Assembly: GCA_026260175.1 (NCBI GenBank)
Contig: JAKCWW010002481.1
Coordinates: 1 to 53,012 of the forward strand
Origin: Reticulitermes lucifugus
Lineage: Eukaryota > Arthropoda > Insecta > Blattodea > Rhinotermitidae
Length of the DNA: 53,012 nt
Reading direction: 5' to 3'
Of the stretch, positions 17,701 to 30,300 are shown one piece after another (position 1 is the first letter of the stretch; every line of letters starts with the position of its first letter). Under the pieces are notes generated by a model, which saw nothing but the letters and a program-made list of their open reading frames with translations, had not been told where the DNA came from and searched no databases. Made by a program: the position numbers and the translations under genes.

Positions 17701-20700
17701 AACTGTCCTTGGCGAGAGAGACACCCTGGCTGGACAGTTTTGGTAATAGGACGAGAGGATGGCCTGTTGCAACATGTCAACAGCCAGCTCTACATCCTGC
17801 ACTGAGTGTATACCTCTTGGTACAACCCCTAAATTTACCTTTAGGTCTTCCTGATAGGATTCCCAATTGGTTCTCTTGGGGTTGTGATATGTGAGCCTGG
17901 TAACTTCCAGGTCACCCACTTGAAATACTATGTATCTGTGGTCTGACAAAGAGATTTCAGCAGATACATGTCAATTAGTTACTAGGTCCCCTATCTTGTC
18001 AGTCCCTAGTGTCAAATCCATAACCTCCTTCCTCTTACTAATTAAAAAAGTAGGCTCATTACCTTTATTAAGAATACTGAGATTTGTACTAACTAAATAT
18101 TCCATTAAGCACTCTTCTCGTGGATTGATGTCTGTGCTCCCTCATATAATGTGGTGTGCATCGGCATCACATCCAACAATGAGCTGCAATTTATTCCTAA
18201 TGCAGTAGTCAATGACTTCCCTTAACCCCCTTGACGGGGGTGGTTCATCTGAATCATAGGGGAGGCATGCCGAGGTAACAATAAGTTCCCTCTTGCTCCC
18301 TCCTCTAGTGTAAGTCACCCTCACCATTGTCACATCCCTAAAACAGAGCTCTGACAGTGGAAAGGCATGAACTGTGTTCCTGACAAAAATGCAGGATCTA
18401 GGAGCAATACNNGGTCCAGCAGNAAACANTGTCCCCCTTATGTTGTGTAATCCCCTTATTCGGTCCCCATAAACCCAGGGTTCCTGAATAAGTGCTATAT
18501 CCATCTCCCCTACAGCAAGTTTTTGGCAAAGGAGTGCTGTCACCACCTTGCTATGGTGCAGATTAATTTTAATAAATTTACACTTGCGGGACATCTTGTG
18601 TCCATTTGTCCTTGACTTTTGCCAAATGCTCATTGTCCCTAGGTTTGCTGGGAATACCAGCTCCCTGGGGTGGTCTGCCAGACTGGCTGGCCCCCTGTTG
18701 AGCACAACTAGGCAGCACCTTCTGTACCACTGGGTCCCTGCTTTAGGTAGGTTTTTTATTTCGTGTTTTCTCCATAAGAGTCCCACGAGTAATGGGGAAA
18801 TAATAGTCACCACCCGCAGAGCCCCTTACGAGTGGAAGGCATAAATACAAAGGGGTGCTGCCTGGTGTCCCAAGGGGATTATTAATGGCACTGCTATCAC
18901 CACCCCAGTGCCATGCAGCCCTCGGCACGAAGCCTCACACCTTGGCTTGGGTGAACCATTGCCCCTGTTAGCTGCCTATAGACGTTACCCCCCTCTGCGA
19001 CGGGGATGCCAGAGGTTGGATTTTAGAGGGTAACTGCATAAGTTACATAGCATCCAATGGTAGGACGACTATGAATAATACTGAGGAATGTGGATGCAGT
19101 CACGGTCTGTTTTAAGATACTATCCCAGCATTTTCATGGGGATACTCAGGAAAAGCCCAGAACAAGTCTCCCAAATATGAAGCTGGAGTGCTAGCCACTA
19201 CACTGAGATGTTTTGGTGTGTACTGTGTGGCAAAGACTTGGAAGTATTTTTTTTTATTTACACATCCCTTACAATATGAAAATAACTGAAAAACAAGTCA
19301 CTTCATCATTAGTACGAGTTAACATCTATCACATGCATAAAACTTGACACAGAGGTCTGCACAAGCCTGGGCCTGGCAGCAAAGACAATGTTCAGATCTG
19401 GGCTATGTTAAAATTTTTACCAATAAAAGCTCTGAGAAAAGAACTTTTACTTTCTTGAGAGATTTCTTTTTCATAAAGAAAAAAATATTCATAGCTGCAC
19501 TCATCTTATGCTTATGACATATAAAATTAACAGCACAGACAGATATGACAATACTCATGTGTTGTGAATTTGCTGGTGACTTATGATGGGACTGCACGTG
19601 CACACTTGCTTGCAATCTACAATCATGGCCAGAGACAGACACACAGAAAAGGAAAGTTGGCAAAGAAACATCAATAAGCTCAGCTGACTATGTGACCTGT
19701 GTTGCACACACATCACGTGTGTTACATACAATTTAACTGTTAATGTGTAGTGTGGATTTCAGTTCATTCAAAGATGAGGCTCAAGTATCAAAAAATAACA
19801 ACAATCAAATCGAGAAATATTATGTCCATTAATGTGGATCATTTGTGACTGGTGGAAAAGGGTGAGGATGAATTTAAATATCTATCAAGAGTAGCCAAAA
19901 ATGTACTTTGTGTACCCGTCACTAATGTAAGCATTGAAAGAGAATGCAGTGTAGCCAGGCTAGTAGTAAAAGAGTACTGGACCAGTTTCAGCAGTGCAAG
20001 TGTTGACTCCATTCTGCTTCTGTACAACATGATGTCAATGGCTGGAAGGAGGTTCAACTTGGCAGTATACTGAATGCTGTGAGCTGCAAATTTATCTAAT
20101 GAAAAGAGGATATGAATGAGCTCCAGAAACAAATACCAATGATTTGATTTCTTGGGGATTTTCGTAGTTGCTCCCTTCCAAAAATAGTTCCTGTAACACC
20201 TTACAAATCTGGCATCCAGTATCTTTTTACTGTTCACTCAAGGATTACTGCCACTTGGAAATTTAAAAAACATACATTAATGACAGAATAAATAAGAGTC
20301 GGGCTTCGGCTAACACATTTGAAGGTACATGTAAGGGTCAGGTTGAATACTCATGAGGCTAGGATGGGTAAAAGTCTAAAATTTTGGCCCATGCACACCT
20401 CTAATTCAATGTCCCTAATCTGACAGATCTGACCAGTAGAACACTGTACCAATACACTACACTGAACAATCTCACACTCTTGTTTTCTGAGATTTTATTT
20501 TAATATAATCCTTCTATCTATGCCTGTGTGTCCAAAAGAGACTTTTCTCACACACGTTTGTACAAACTTTTTAACACATTACATCATCCCCAGGTGTGCT
20601 ACACGGCCTGCCCATCTCACCCTTCTCAATTTGATCCACTCCAACTTGAAACACCAACTACAATCTTCTTGACTCATACTTTGCTCGCTGCCCATCATCC

Positions 20701-23700
20701 GAGTTTCTTCCAAATCATTTTCTGGAAGCAGGTTTGATTCCTTATTAGGAGACAGGATATACCATATTTTCCGGACCATAAGATGTACCAATATTTTTTA
20801 AGGAAAATTTAGGAAAAAAATATTTCATTTACATCTGAAGATCAAATTCACAAATACCCAACAAAATGGCAGTGTATTATGAAGTTTCAACAAGTAACAG
20901 AATCCCCTAAAATTTTCATCACTACTATTACACTCATTATTATTGTTCCTGTCTCAACCTTCACTTTCTTCAAACAGTCCATTGTATGCAGTACCATCAA
21001 TGGTATTACTGAACCCACATTTCTGGAAGACTCTGCAACTGTCTTGCATTTCACAGTCCATGCCTCTTTTGTAAATTTGCAACACCAAGAAGATCTCCCA
21101 GCACAATCAATGATCCCACGTGCAACTGCCCACCACCCCATTTCATTTTTGTAGGGACAGAAATTCAGTTGTTTCTGTGCTCTGTTACCTCGTTCTTTAT
21201 CCCCTCTTCCAGGTCACACCATTTTGCAGTTTGTGTATAAAAAAGGAATGTTTATTCTTCTTCCACTTCTTGCCTTCTCCATTCACTTATCATTTTCTTG
21301 GTTTTGGGTGGAACAAAATATCATTCAGCAGCCCTGTTACCATACTCTTTTGCAATATGCATGTGAAAACAGTGTTTATATTCCTTGCCTTCTCCATTCA
21401 CCAATCATTTGAAGGGGAATTAAATATCTTTTGGCTGCTCTTTTATCGTGCTCTTTGCATAGTTTATGACATTTAATTTGAAACCTACAGCATACAAAAT
21501 CCTCCTCAATTTAACACACATTCTCTTAGAAGAATGAATTTATTTTCAATAAACTCATCATTACTGTGTGCTACTCAGAAAAACATGCTATGGAACAATT
21601 AGCGTATGAAATAATGAAGCTCTCTCTCCATCTAAGATTGAGTCATGTGATAACTGTAATCCCTCCAGCAAATGCAGGAATTGCAGTTGCTTTGAAAGTC
21701 ATACTGATGCACATTCAAACTATAAGACATTGAAAAATTTTATACAGTATTTTCACAGAAAAGGAGTGTCTTAAGGTGTGGGAAATATGGTAGTAGAGAT
21801 TCATACTTGACTGGGTCTCTTGGAAGGGGTTTGAGATAATGGGCTAAGCAGAATGGGATTCATTACTTTATCCTGTTACTTGAAAAAGGAGAGAGAATCA
21901 GTTTCGAAAAGAATGTGGTTTGCAAAAACTGGAGTGGTGGACAATGCCCAAAACATCAGTTAAAAATATTGTATTACATCATAATAAGAAATCAGATTCA
22001 CCAACCATACTGTTCTACAGTGTCCAAAAGATGTTACTGATAGGCTTATGGTGAGGTTTATGAATTATTGTGCAAAAAATTCCACAAATTATGAAAAATA
22101 AAACTGACCGTGACCGTCTCACCATGCCCGACTTTGATGATGGCGTCTCCGCCCTCTTTCCGGATGGAGTCTTTGAACTCTTTGATATCCTTGCGTGTCC
22201 ACATGGAAGCTGCAGAAATTGTGGGGAATTCACCTGGATTACAAAACATAACAACACTCCTCTCATATAACCTATGCCAATAATGTTGAAGTTACAACGT
22301 TCTATTCACAAGGAAACTGAATAGCATATGAACTGCTCTAGATAACAGACATAAAAAAAACCTGACTTTGTAGTGGTGGCACCACTGAAAGCAAACATAC
22401 AGGACCTGTAGCTGCTCCTTGAAATCAGATAAGCCATAGGATATAACATATTTCTCCTACTGACATCTTTGTTTTTAATACTTTCACTTATACAGACATG
22501 TTTATTTTTAACATTTTTACTATTAGTGAAACACTTGTTTTTAATTTTTCATTATTTGACAGTTTCTTAAATATAAATTAAAGGCACACACTACTAACTG
22601 CCATGTACCACTACATCACTGCAACACAAGTACACCTCAGATGCGAAGAGAAACTCTTGTCATCATTTTGAACAAAAACCTACATGATATAAAACGCTAT
22701 TCTTACTAAGTCCTATACACTTCAACTGATACACTTTTAACTTTCATAAGCTTTGAAGATGCTAGAATACTACTACTCATGCAGCACTAGCTGGGATGGT
22801 TACTAAGTTCGTTACTAAGTCAGAGAGCACCAACTGCTAAAACATTGTAAAAAAAATCAGAATAACCAAAATAGTTTCATCAATAACATTCAGGAGATAT
22901 ACCTATGGAAAGTGCTGCACAATTTCATTCAGCACAAGCAGAGATACATCAAGTGACAACTAACAAATCCTGCACATCCCAAACTTTCAGATGATATGCA
23001 TATGGTAGGGACTTGTAACTACCTTGGGTGCCATCTTCCTCACTTTCCACATCCCTGTCAAGAGCATCTGTACCTCCATTACTCAGCAGATGGTCTGTTT
23101 CATCCATTGTCACCTCAGTACCTGAAAGTGGTTCCCGCTTCTGTTGACAAGACTGCTGTTGGTACAACTGCTGCATATACTGATGGTAATGCTGTTCCTG
23201 CAGCTGCCGGATCAACACCCCTTGCTGCAACATACACATTTTACAGTGGCAACAATGATACAATAAAGTGGCTAAAAATGTGATTTGCTTGGCATATGTG
23301 GGACAAACTTCAGTAAAAATTGCAATATCTTGCACCTCTGGGATCAAAAGGTAGCTTGATATCACAATTTTCCAAATATTAGAACATGCATCTCTTAATG
23401 TACCTAGCAACCTTGTGGACAGACTTAACCTTTCAATTTCTCACTTGGTATCCTGTCCTGTTTTTTCTGCCACACTTTCTGCTCCCTTTTCATTACTACT
23501 TAGGTAACATGGTGTACATACAATCTGGAGGGAAGGGGGAGGGGCAATACAACACCAATAATTAATGATCACCTCTCACAATTGGTGCTGGGTGCTGCCA
23601 ATTGATGAAAGAGTGAAATGTAATGGGCCATTCAGTTAGTTTCCGGTTTATTCAGCTTTCTGGATCATCCAGTGCTGGAAATCACATCTTTTACTGTAAC

Positions 23701-26700
23701 TAGGCCATAGCAATTAGTGGCATCTTTAACTATGAAGTTTGTAACACTAATATACTGTTGTTTCACAATCAGATTTACTTTAATTTTTATAAAGGTTACT
23801 GATACCAAATGTCATCAGACTCTGACAAACAGGAAAAGATTATACAAAAATTTTGTTCCAACCTACTGGCATGAATGATGAACAAAAATTAAATCAAGCA
23901 TCAAGATAGATCTTAGAAAGACAGGTTGTAAATGTGGGACTGGGATCAACTTCAGCTGCCAAAGCATATTAGTGGTATTGATTAGTTTCAATGTACAACT
24001 TCTTTACCAGAGCTTGTCACCTCTGTTTACTAAAAGTTGTATACCTGCTCAGGGTTGCCTGGGTACTGCTGTTCTGCGTATGACTTGAACTGGTGGTAAG
24101 TCTGCTGGTTCAGAGCCTCCTGAATCTGCCTTCTGTAAGATATGTTTAAAAGTACCTGCTCAGAATGCTGGAGTAATGAGGCAATCAACATGCATCCTAC
24201 ACTCAAGGCCACCTTCCATAGGGTGATTCAGAGGCTGCTACCTCTTATCTTCACAAGAGAGATAAACATCAACTTTCTTCACTCAAACCAAGACTTGCTC
24301 CCAACCGATTTGTAGGTTATATAATGACACTATCTCATCCATTCAGGTCACAGCAGTATCTACGAAATTAGAATGACCATGACTTGTTACCATAGCCAAA
24401 AGTTCTGGCTGCTTGGTTGCTGGCTACTGTGATTACAATGAACAAACTGATAAGATAATTATGACCTATTACCATGGCAAAAGGTTATGATGGCTTGGCT
24501 GATATGTAGCTTATTTAACCATGCAATATCAACTGCTGATGTTTCATAGCATCAAATGAGGTGTGAGGAAAAAGGGTGGCTATAAATAATAAATTGAAAA
24601 GACTATGAAGGACAAGATTATAGTATATTTCAAGGTTCTATTGTTGAAACAGTTATAATTTTAAACTACCATAAATTCAGCTTCGTGTTTACAGACGCCA
24701 TTACAACAGTTTTACATCTGTGGGGTACAACTTAAACTTAACAGTAAATAAAACCAGTCAGTCTTAATCTGGATGACCATCAATACTTACCTCTGAGCCT
24801 CCTGCCTGGCTCGGTCCTCCTCCTCACGCTGGCGCTCTTCCTCTGCTAGCCTCAGTCTTGCTGCCTCTTCCTGGCGTGCTGCTTCTTCTTCATGGCTGCA
24901 ATATATTGTCCCAAAAGCATAAATAAAAATACCCTCTAGGTATAGCTCTACAACCCAGTGACCAGTCACTTATGCCAGGGGTGTACAGATTCCAAGCACC
25001 AGGTCACTGTGGTGACTGAATTTTTTATGGTGGCACTTAATATTTGTGGATCCTCAGTAAGGAACTTGCTTCATGTCACCCTTCTGGCACCTAGGATTTT
25101 GAGGTGGCTCCTGGATTTTTAGAAAATTTGTGCACCCCTGACTTATGCCTCTTGCTCTCATACGGTGTCTTGATGTAGTTAGACTATTTACCCAAAGTCA
25201 TTTTGTAGTTGTAGTAGGAGAGTCAAAACAAGTAGTTTTGCTTGTATTCTGATGTATATTATTTCTCCAATAAATCTAAACTCAGTAACAGGCTACATTA
25301 CATTAACATACCTCACCCAACATTACTATTAAATCTAATTCCATGGTACCACTTAAAATGGTGCAAATGCATATTTTGTTCAACATTTCGGCATCAGAGG
25401 ACTGGCAGACAACAACCAGTTGTCTGACAAGGTAACCAACAAAGTACACTAGTCTACAATCACCACACTTTATTTATTGGCTGCTACATGTTTTGGCTTA
25501 TATGGCTACCTTCACGGAAACCACTCTGAATATTACATAGATGTATGCAAGTCCCTACATCTGTTCAAAGAATATCAAAACATGTCTTCATATAAAAATA
25601 TTACTATGTGCACATTTGTTTCTGGGTACAAATTTTATTTGAATTCCTTATTGTATTACTTTATATAAGCCAAGTTTGTTACAATGCAGTATATTTTTAT
25701 ATGAAGATATGCTTTAACATACTTCAGATGAATGTAAAGATCTCAATAATCCTGTGTAACGTTCAAAGCAGTCTCCTTGAGGATGGCCATATAGGCCAAA
25801 ACATGTAGGAGCCAAGAAACAAAGTGCAGTTCTGATCATGAACTTCTGTATTTTGTTGGTTACATTATCAGATAAGTTTTCAGTACACAGCAAAAATGCA
25901 TTACAAAACCACCAGTTGTCATTTATCAATGTCCCTAACAATGTAAAAAAAATCCATTTCTGAGATAAAAGTACCCAAGAGGCAAATCTACATTGCAACA
26001 TGCAGCTGTGAATAGCTAACAATGGATGGTATTCCAAATGGTATAGCCACAGTACAATCTAGCATGGTACAGTATGTCAAAAGTAGCTTTGGGCACAAGA
26101 TTTGGAACTTGGAATGTTACAGGTCTCTACAGGTCATGTTCATAAAACTCTGCTTGGAAAACCTAAAGAGAAGAAACCATATGGGATACCTTGATGTAGA
26201 TTGGGATCAAAATAGGCCTTCTAAAAGTAGGATATGCAGATGGGGGGCAGGGAAGAACTAACCCATAATACCACAAAAAGACAGGTCTTTATGAACAAGT
26301 AACAAACTTTTGGGTTCATTAAGGAGCAAATTTCTTTACTAGTTTATTCATTACAAACTTTCATGGAAGGCCCTTAACCCTGCAGCTCGTTAAAGGCTAA
26401 TGGACATAAGAGAAAATTCACAGGTTAATGTAATCACTGAACCACAGTAGGGGCCAGGTACTTGTCACATTTGGCTGTAAAATGAATCAAGGCCCTACAA
26501 GAGAAATTACTACTGCCAAATGGACAGCAGATTGGATGGCTTAAGGGTCCATTTTTAAAACCCGGTACGGGGAACTATTTTTCACAATAAAGCTACTGTG
26601 CTCAATGAGACGATAGAAGTCCCTGTACAAGCATATATGTTGTTTGCTGTAATGATAAACTGTCACTCACGCAACTCTTTCACGTTCCTCTAGATCCCTC

Positions 26701-27265
26701 TTGTGTGCTTCCACAAATGGTTTGAACATTGGGCACAACTTGTCAAGCAACTCAATGAAGCCTGCCATAGCTTCATCCTGACTTGCATCTCCCAATGCCT
26801 GCCATGCCAGCCTGCAAACAGCACATCCATGTAACATTTAAAAATTAAATACAGCAGATCCTGATTATCTGGGCCAATGAAGGGGAGAAGACATACAAGT
26901 AATCAAAACAACACAAATAATCCAAAGTATTACAGGATGAGCCAGAAACCTCTGATGGTTTTTGAAAGGAAATAATACTTTAAGGCAAAGTGAAAAAACC
27001 TTATTAACATTGATAGATATATTCCATGTCCATGAGAATTCACGTTAATCATTACTGTTTGAATATGACACTTTGCACATGTAGGTCATTCAGTAGATTC
27101 CTGCAGTCACAATGGAAAGGATATCAAAATATATTGTGGCATGTCCTCAGGGATCCCTTAAATATGCTCGTGAACTCATTGTTCTAAGTCATCAATATTG
27201 GCAGGACATATTTCATATACCTTGCTTTTGATGTAGCCCCAAAGGAAGTAGTCTGGTACTGCAAG

Positions 27266-27303
<38 letters not shown>

Positions 27304-30300
27304 CATCATCATCATCATCACCACCACCTCCACCACCATCACCGCCGCCGCTACCGCCACCGCCCTGCTGCCAGCACCATAATTAACAAATTCTTTATTA
27401 TTAATGTTTTGACACAACAGCCAAAAGGGCCAATTACAGGGACAGCAGAGGAACGAAAGTGATAATAACTAACCACAAACAAACACATGAATTGATGAAG
27501 ATGATTATGATAATAAAGTGATACTAATAACAATACTAGAAGCAACTGGAACCCATAAAATCATTCAGAAAATATCTGAGCAACATACCCGAAAGCATTA
27601 CATCATGGAACTACAGAAAAGAGCCACACTGGGCACAGCACACATACTTTGGAAAGTACTAATGTGAAAGTACAAATTGTTTGTAAGGGGAAATAACATT
27701 ACATGTACCATATATTGTACCCACAGAATAGCTGCAAAATTATATGAAGGTAATAGTAAAGTTCTCCCTAGAACAGGCCATGAAGGCCCAGAGGGGGAGT
27801 AGAGGTATAGCTCTACTCTTTCTTTAACCCTAACACTAGATGGGGGTGGGTGGTCAACTCCACACCCCAGCCACTTTACCCCTGGGAAAGAGATCTGATA
27901 CCCATTATATAGGAGGCTGGATGGGCCCCAGGGACAGTCTGGACAGCTGTGAAAAATTTCGCCCCCACCGGGATTCGATCCCCGGACAGTTCAGCCTGTA
28001 GCGAGTAGCTATACCATCTACACTATCCCAGCCCACAAAATTACATACATTAGAAAAAATGGTTTGTTTCAGGCATGTAATTATAAATGCCCTGCATAAA
28101 CATGATAACTACTGCTACTGCTGCTGCTGCTATTACTACTACTACTACTACTACTATAAAACAAAACCAATGACTATGGCAATGACAACAATGAGAACCA
28201 CAAACTACAAAGAAATTGAAAAAAAATATATAAACTAAATAAACAGAGCATTACTTGCAACATCAATTGTGTTATTTGCTGTACCCTACGAAAAAGCATT
28301 ATTTGTATGAGTTATTTATAAGCTTTCATCACACACACATTCATGGTAATTGTCAAAACCACCTGTAAACAGCCAACACTTAACTAATAACACAATGTTT
28401 GTGATTTTTAAGTTCACAACTCTGAGCATTCAACACTTATGCTGCATTCATACATAACTTTCTGACATATGGACGGTCAGCAAAAATAATGTGTTGCACT
28501 CCCTCATGGCTGTAAATTGGGTGAAACAAACAGAAACAATGTTTTCAGTCATTTAAAAAAAACAGGGCTTTCCAAATAAGAAATTCCTGGACACAAAGTT
28601 TTTCCATGCAAGAAGGCAGATTTCTGAAGTACTGCCAACACTCCCACAAGCATAGCATTAAATTTTCCTGCATATGAAGGCCATATGGGAAGTCATGAGC
28701 AAGAAGTGACTTCAATGCAAGCAACAATCAAAAACAACAAAATAAGACTTGTGAACATACCGTCTGTTCCGGCCAATCACATCCAGCACTCCTAGAGGAG
28801 GCAAAGTGTCTGGGTTGAACCTGCCATGGCCCACTTGACATGTGTAGGCCACAAGTTTCAGTTTGTCCTCATACGACAGATGAACAGCTTTTCCTTCTTT
28901 CTCTGAAAATACACAAAAGCACAAACTTAACGACACATAAGAAAATACTACAACAATTTTTGTTTACTGGCTGCACATAACCATTGTGTACAACCACAGT
29001 ATCAATATTCAATATTGTAAACAAGTCACATAAGAGTTACTCATACCTCAAGCATAACTGGTTCTGTACTATCACATGCAAGAAACAAATACAGTAACAG
29101 AAGAGTTCTCAACTCCTGTTTCTTACTGTTTGATGTGTGCATAAACTCAAAATAAATTAAAGAAACCTTTGGTAACAGACGTGGAGTTAGGCGGGTTAGA
29201 ATTAGGTGCACTTGGCATTCTATCCATAATTTAATTGAATATATTATCCTTAAACTAAGTTCTACATGCTATGTGATGAGGACAGAAACATATTCAAGAA
29301 AACAGAAAATCTAACATTATTTTATTTTGCTTACTTCCATTCAATCGTGTCATACGGAATAATCTTCTTGAGAAATTCATTAGATACACAGACATGGTAC
29401 AACGCAAAGAAAATTATTACAACAATGGCAGGTGCTTAAAGATAAGTCTCTTGTAGGTAATTTATGAGGTTTATAGACAACCAGGAAAAATTCCAAACAA
29501 GTTCAGATATACATGACATAAGCTCATGCACTGAGCATTAACTTCAGAAATATCAAAAACGAGTTTATTAGACAGGAATAAAATTATTCAGTAACCTTCC
29601 ACCAACTATTAACAGTTCAAATCACCATACGGAAGCATTTAGGCCAGTACTTAAAAAGAGTGTATATAATCTCAATCCTTCTACTCTGTACAAAAATTTA
29701 CATCAAATGAAAATTCAAAACCATCTCAAAAACATGGAAGAAGAAAGGATAATGATTCCAGGCAAAATTGTCCTTTTACAGTGACATTGTTAAGAGATAT
29801 TTAATAATCTTCTAGTCCTGTATTTGAGATGAGTATTGTAACACTGTAAATACCACAGATCAGGGGTCACCAAACTTTATACTAAGTGCGCACCTGAAGT
29901 TTCAGAACTTCTTCACAGGTGCGTGTAGGCAGGGGTGCACAAATCCCAGGCGCTCAGTCACCATGGAGATTAAATTATAATGGTGGTGCTGAATACTTGT
30001 GTGTCCTCAGTATGAAACTTTCTTCATATTACCGTTCTGGCACCCAAAATCTTGAGGCGAGTCATAGATTTTTGGAAAATCTGTGCACCCCTGCATGCAG
30101 ATATATTATAATTTGAATTTCAATAAAATCCCACCATACAATAAACTTTTTACTTAATGAAACATTAACATAACAGTAGCTTAATACCAAGTAATAGTCA
30201 CAGAGGAAACGGCATAGAAACATTGAAATTAGTTACTTATAATTTTCAGCAAGAGGCTGTCAATGCGAGGAATGGCACTGTATTTAATTTATAATGCAAA

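Larger units (their letters stand above)
17480..22108 (-). other. ACBD3 intron 7
   Basis: A 4.6-kb intron carrying a LINE endonuclease fragment, a hAT remnant and an unassigned TIR transposon. No extra exon is seen. Confidence 0.85.
24896..26670 (-). other. ACBD3 intron 3
   Basis: Contains the best-preserved hAT MITE (24976-25140) and an inverted-repeat pair with ribozyme-like cores (25478-25808). The rest shows nothing recognisable. Confidence 0.75.
26812..28760 (-). other. ACBD3 intron 2
   Basis: Contains a mariner-superfamily transposase fragment, an ATT/ATC/ACC microsatellite, a tRNA-derived SINE and an (ACT)n tract. No exon is seen. Confidence 0.75.

Noticed and set aside
18142-18813. 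A 223-codon frame as a host gene
   Set aside because: Motifs match a LINE endonuclease, and in-frame stops separate it from the rest of the domain.
20879-21476. Overlapping frames of 84-118 codons
   Set aside because: They lie inside the TIR transposon 20760-21792 and show no recognisable domain.
27184-27417. A frame with poly-Ile and poly-Met
   Set aside because: It is translated from the ATT/ATC/ACC microsatellite.
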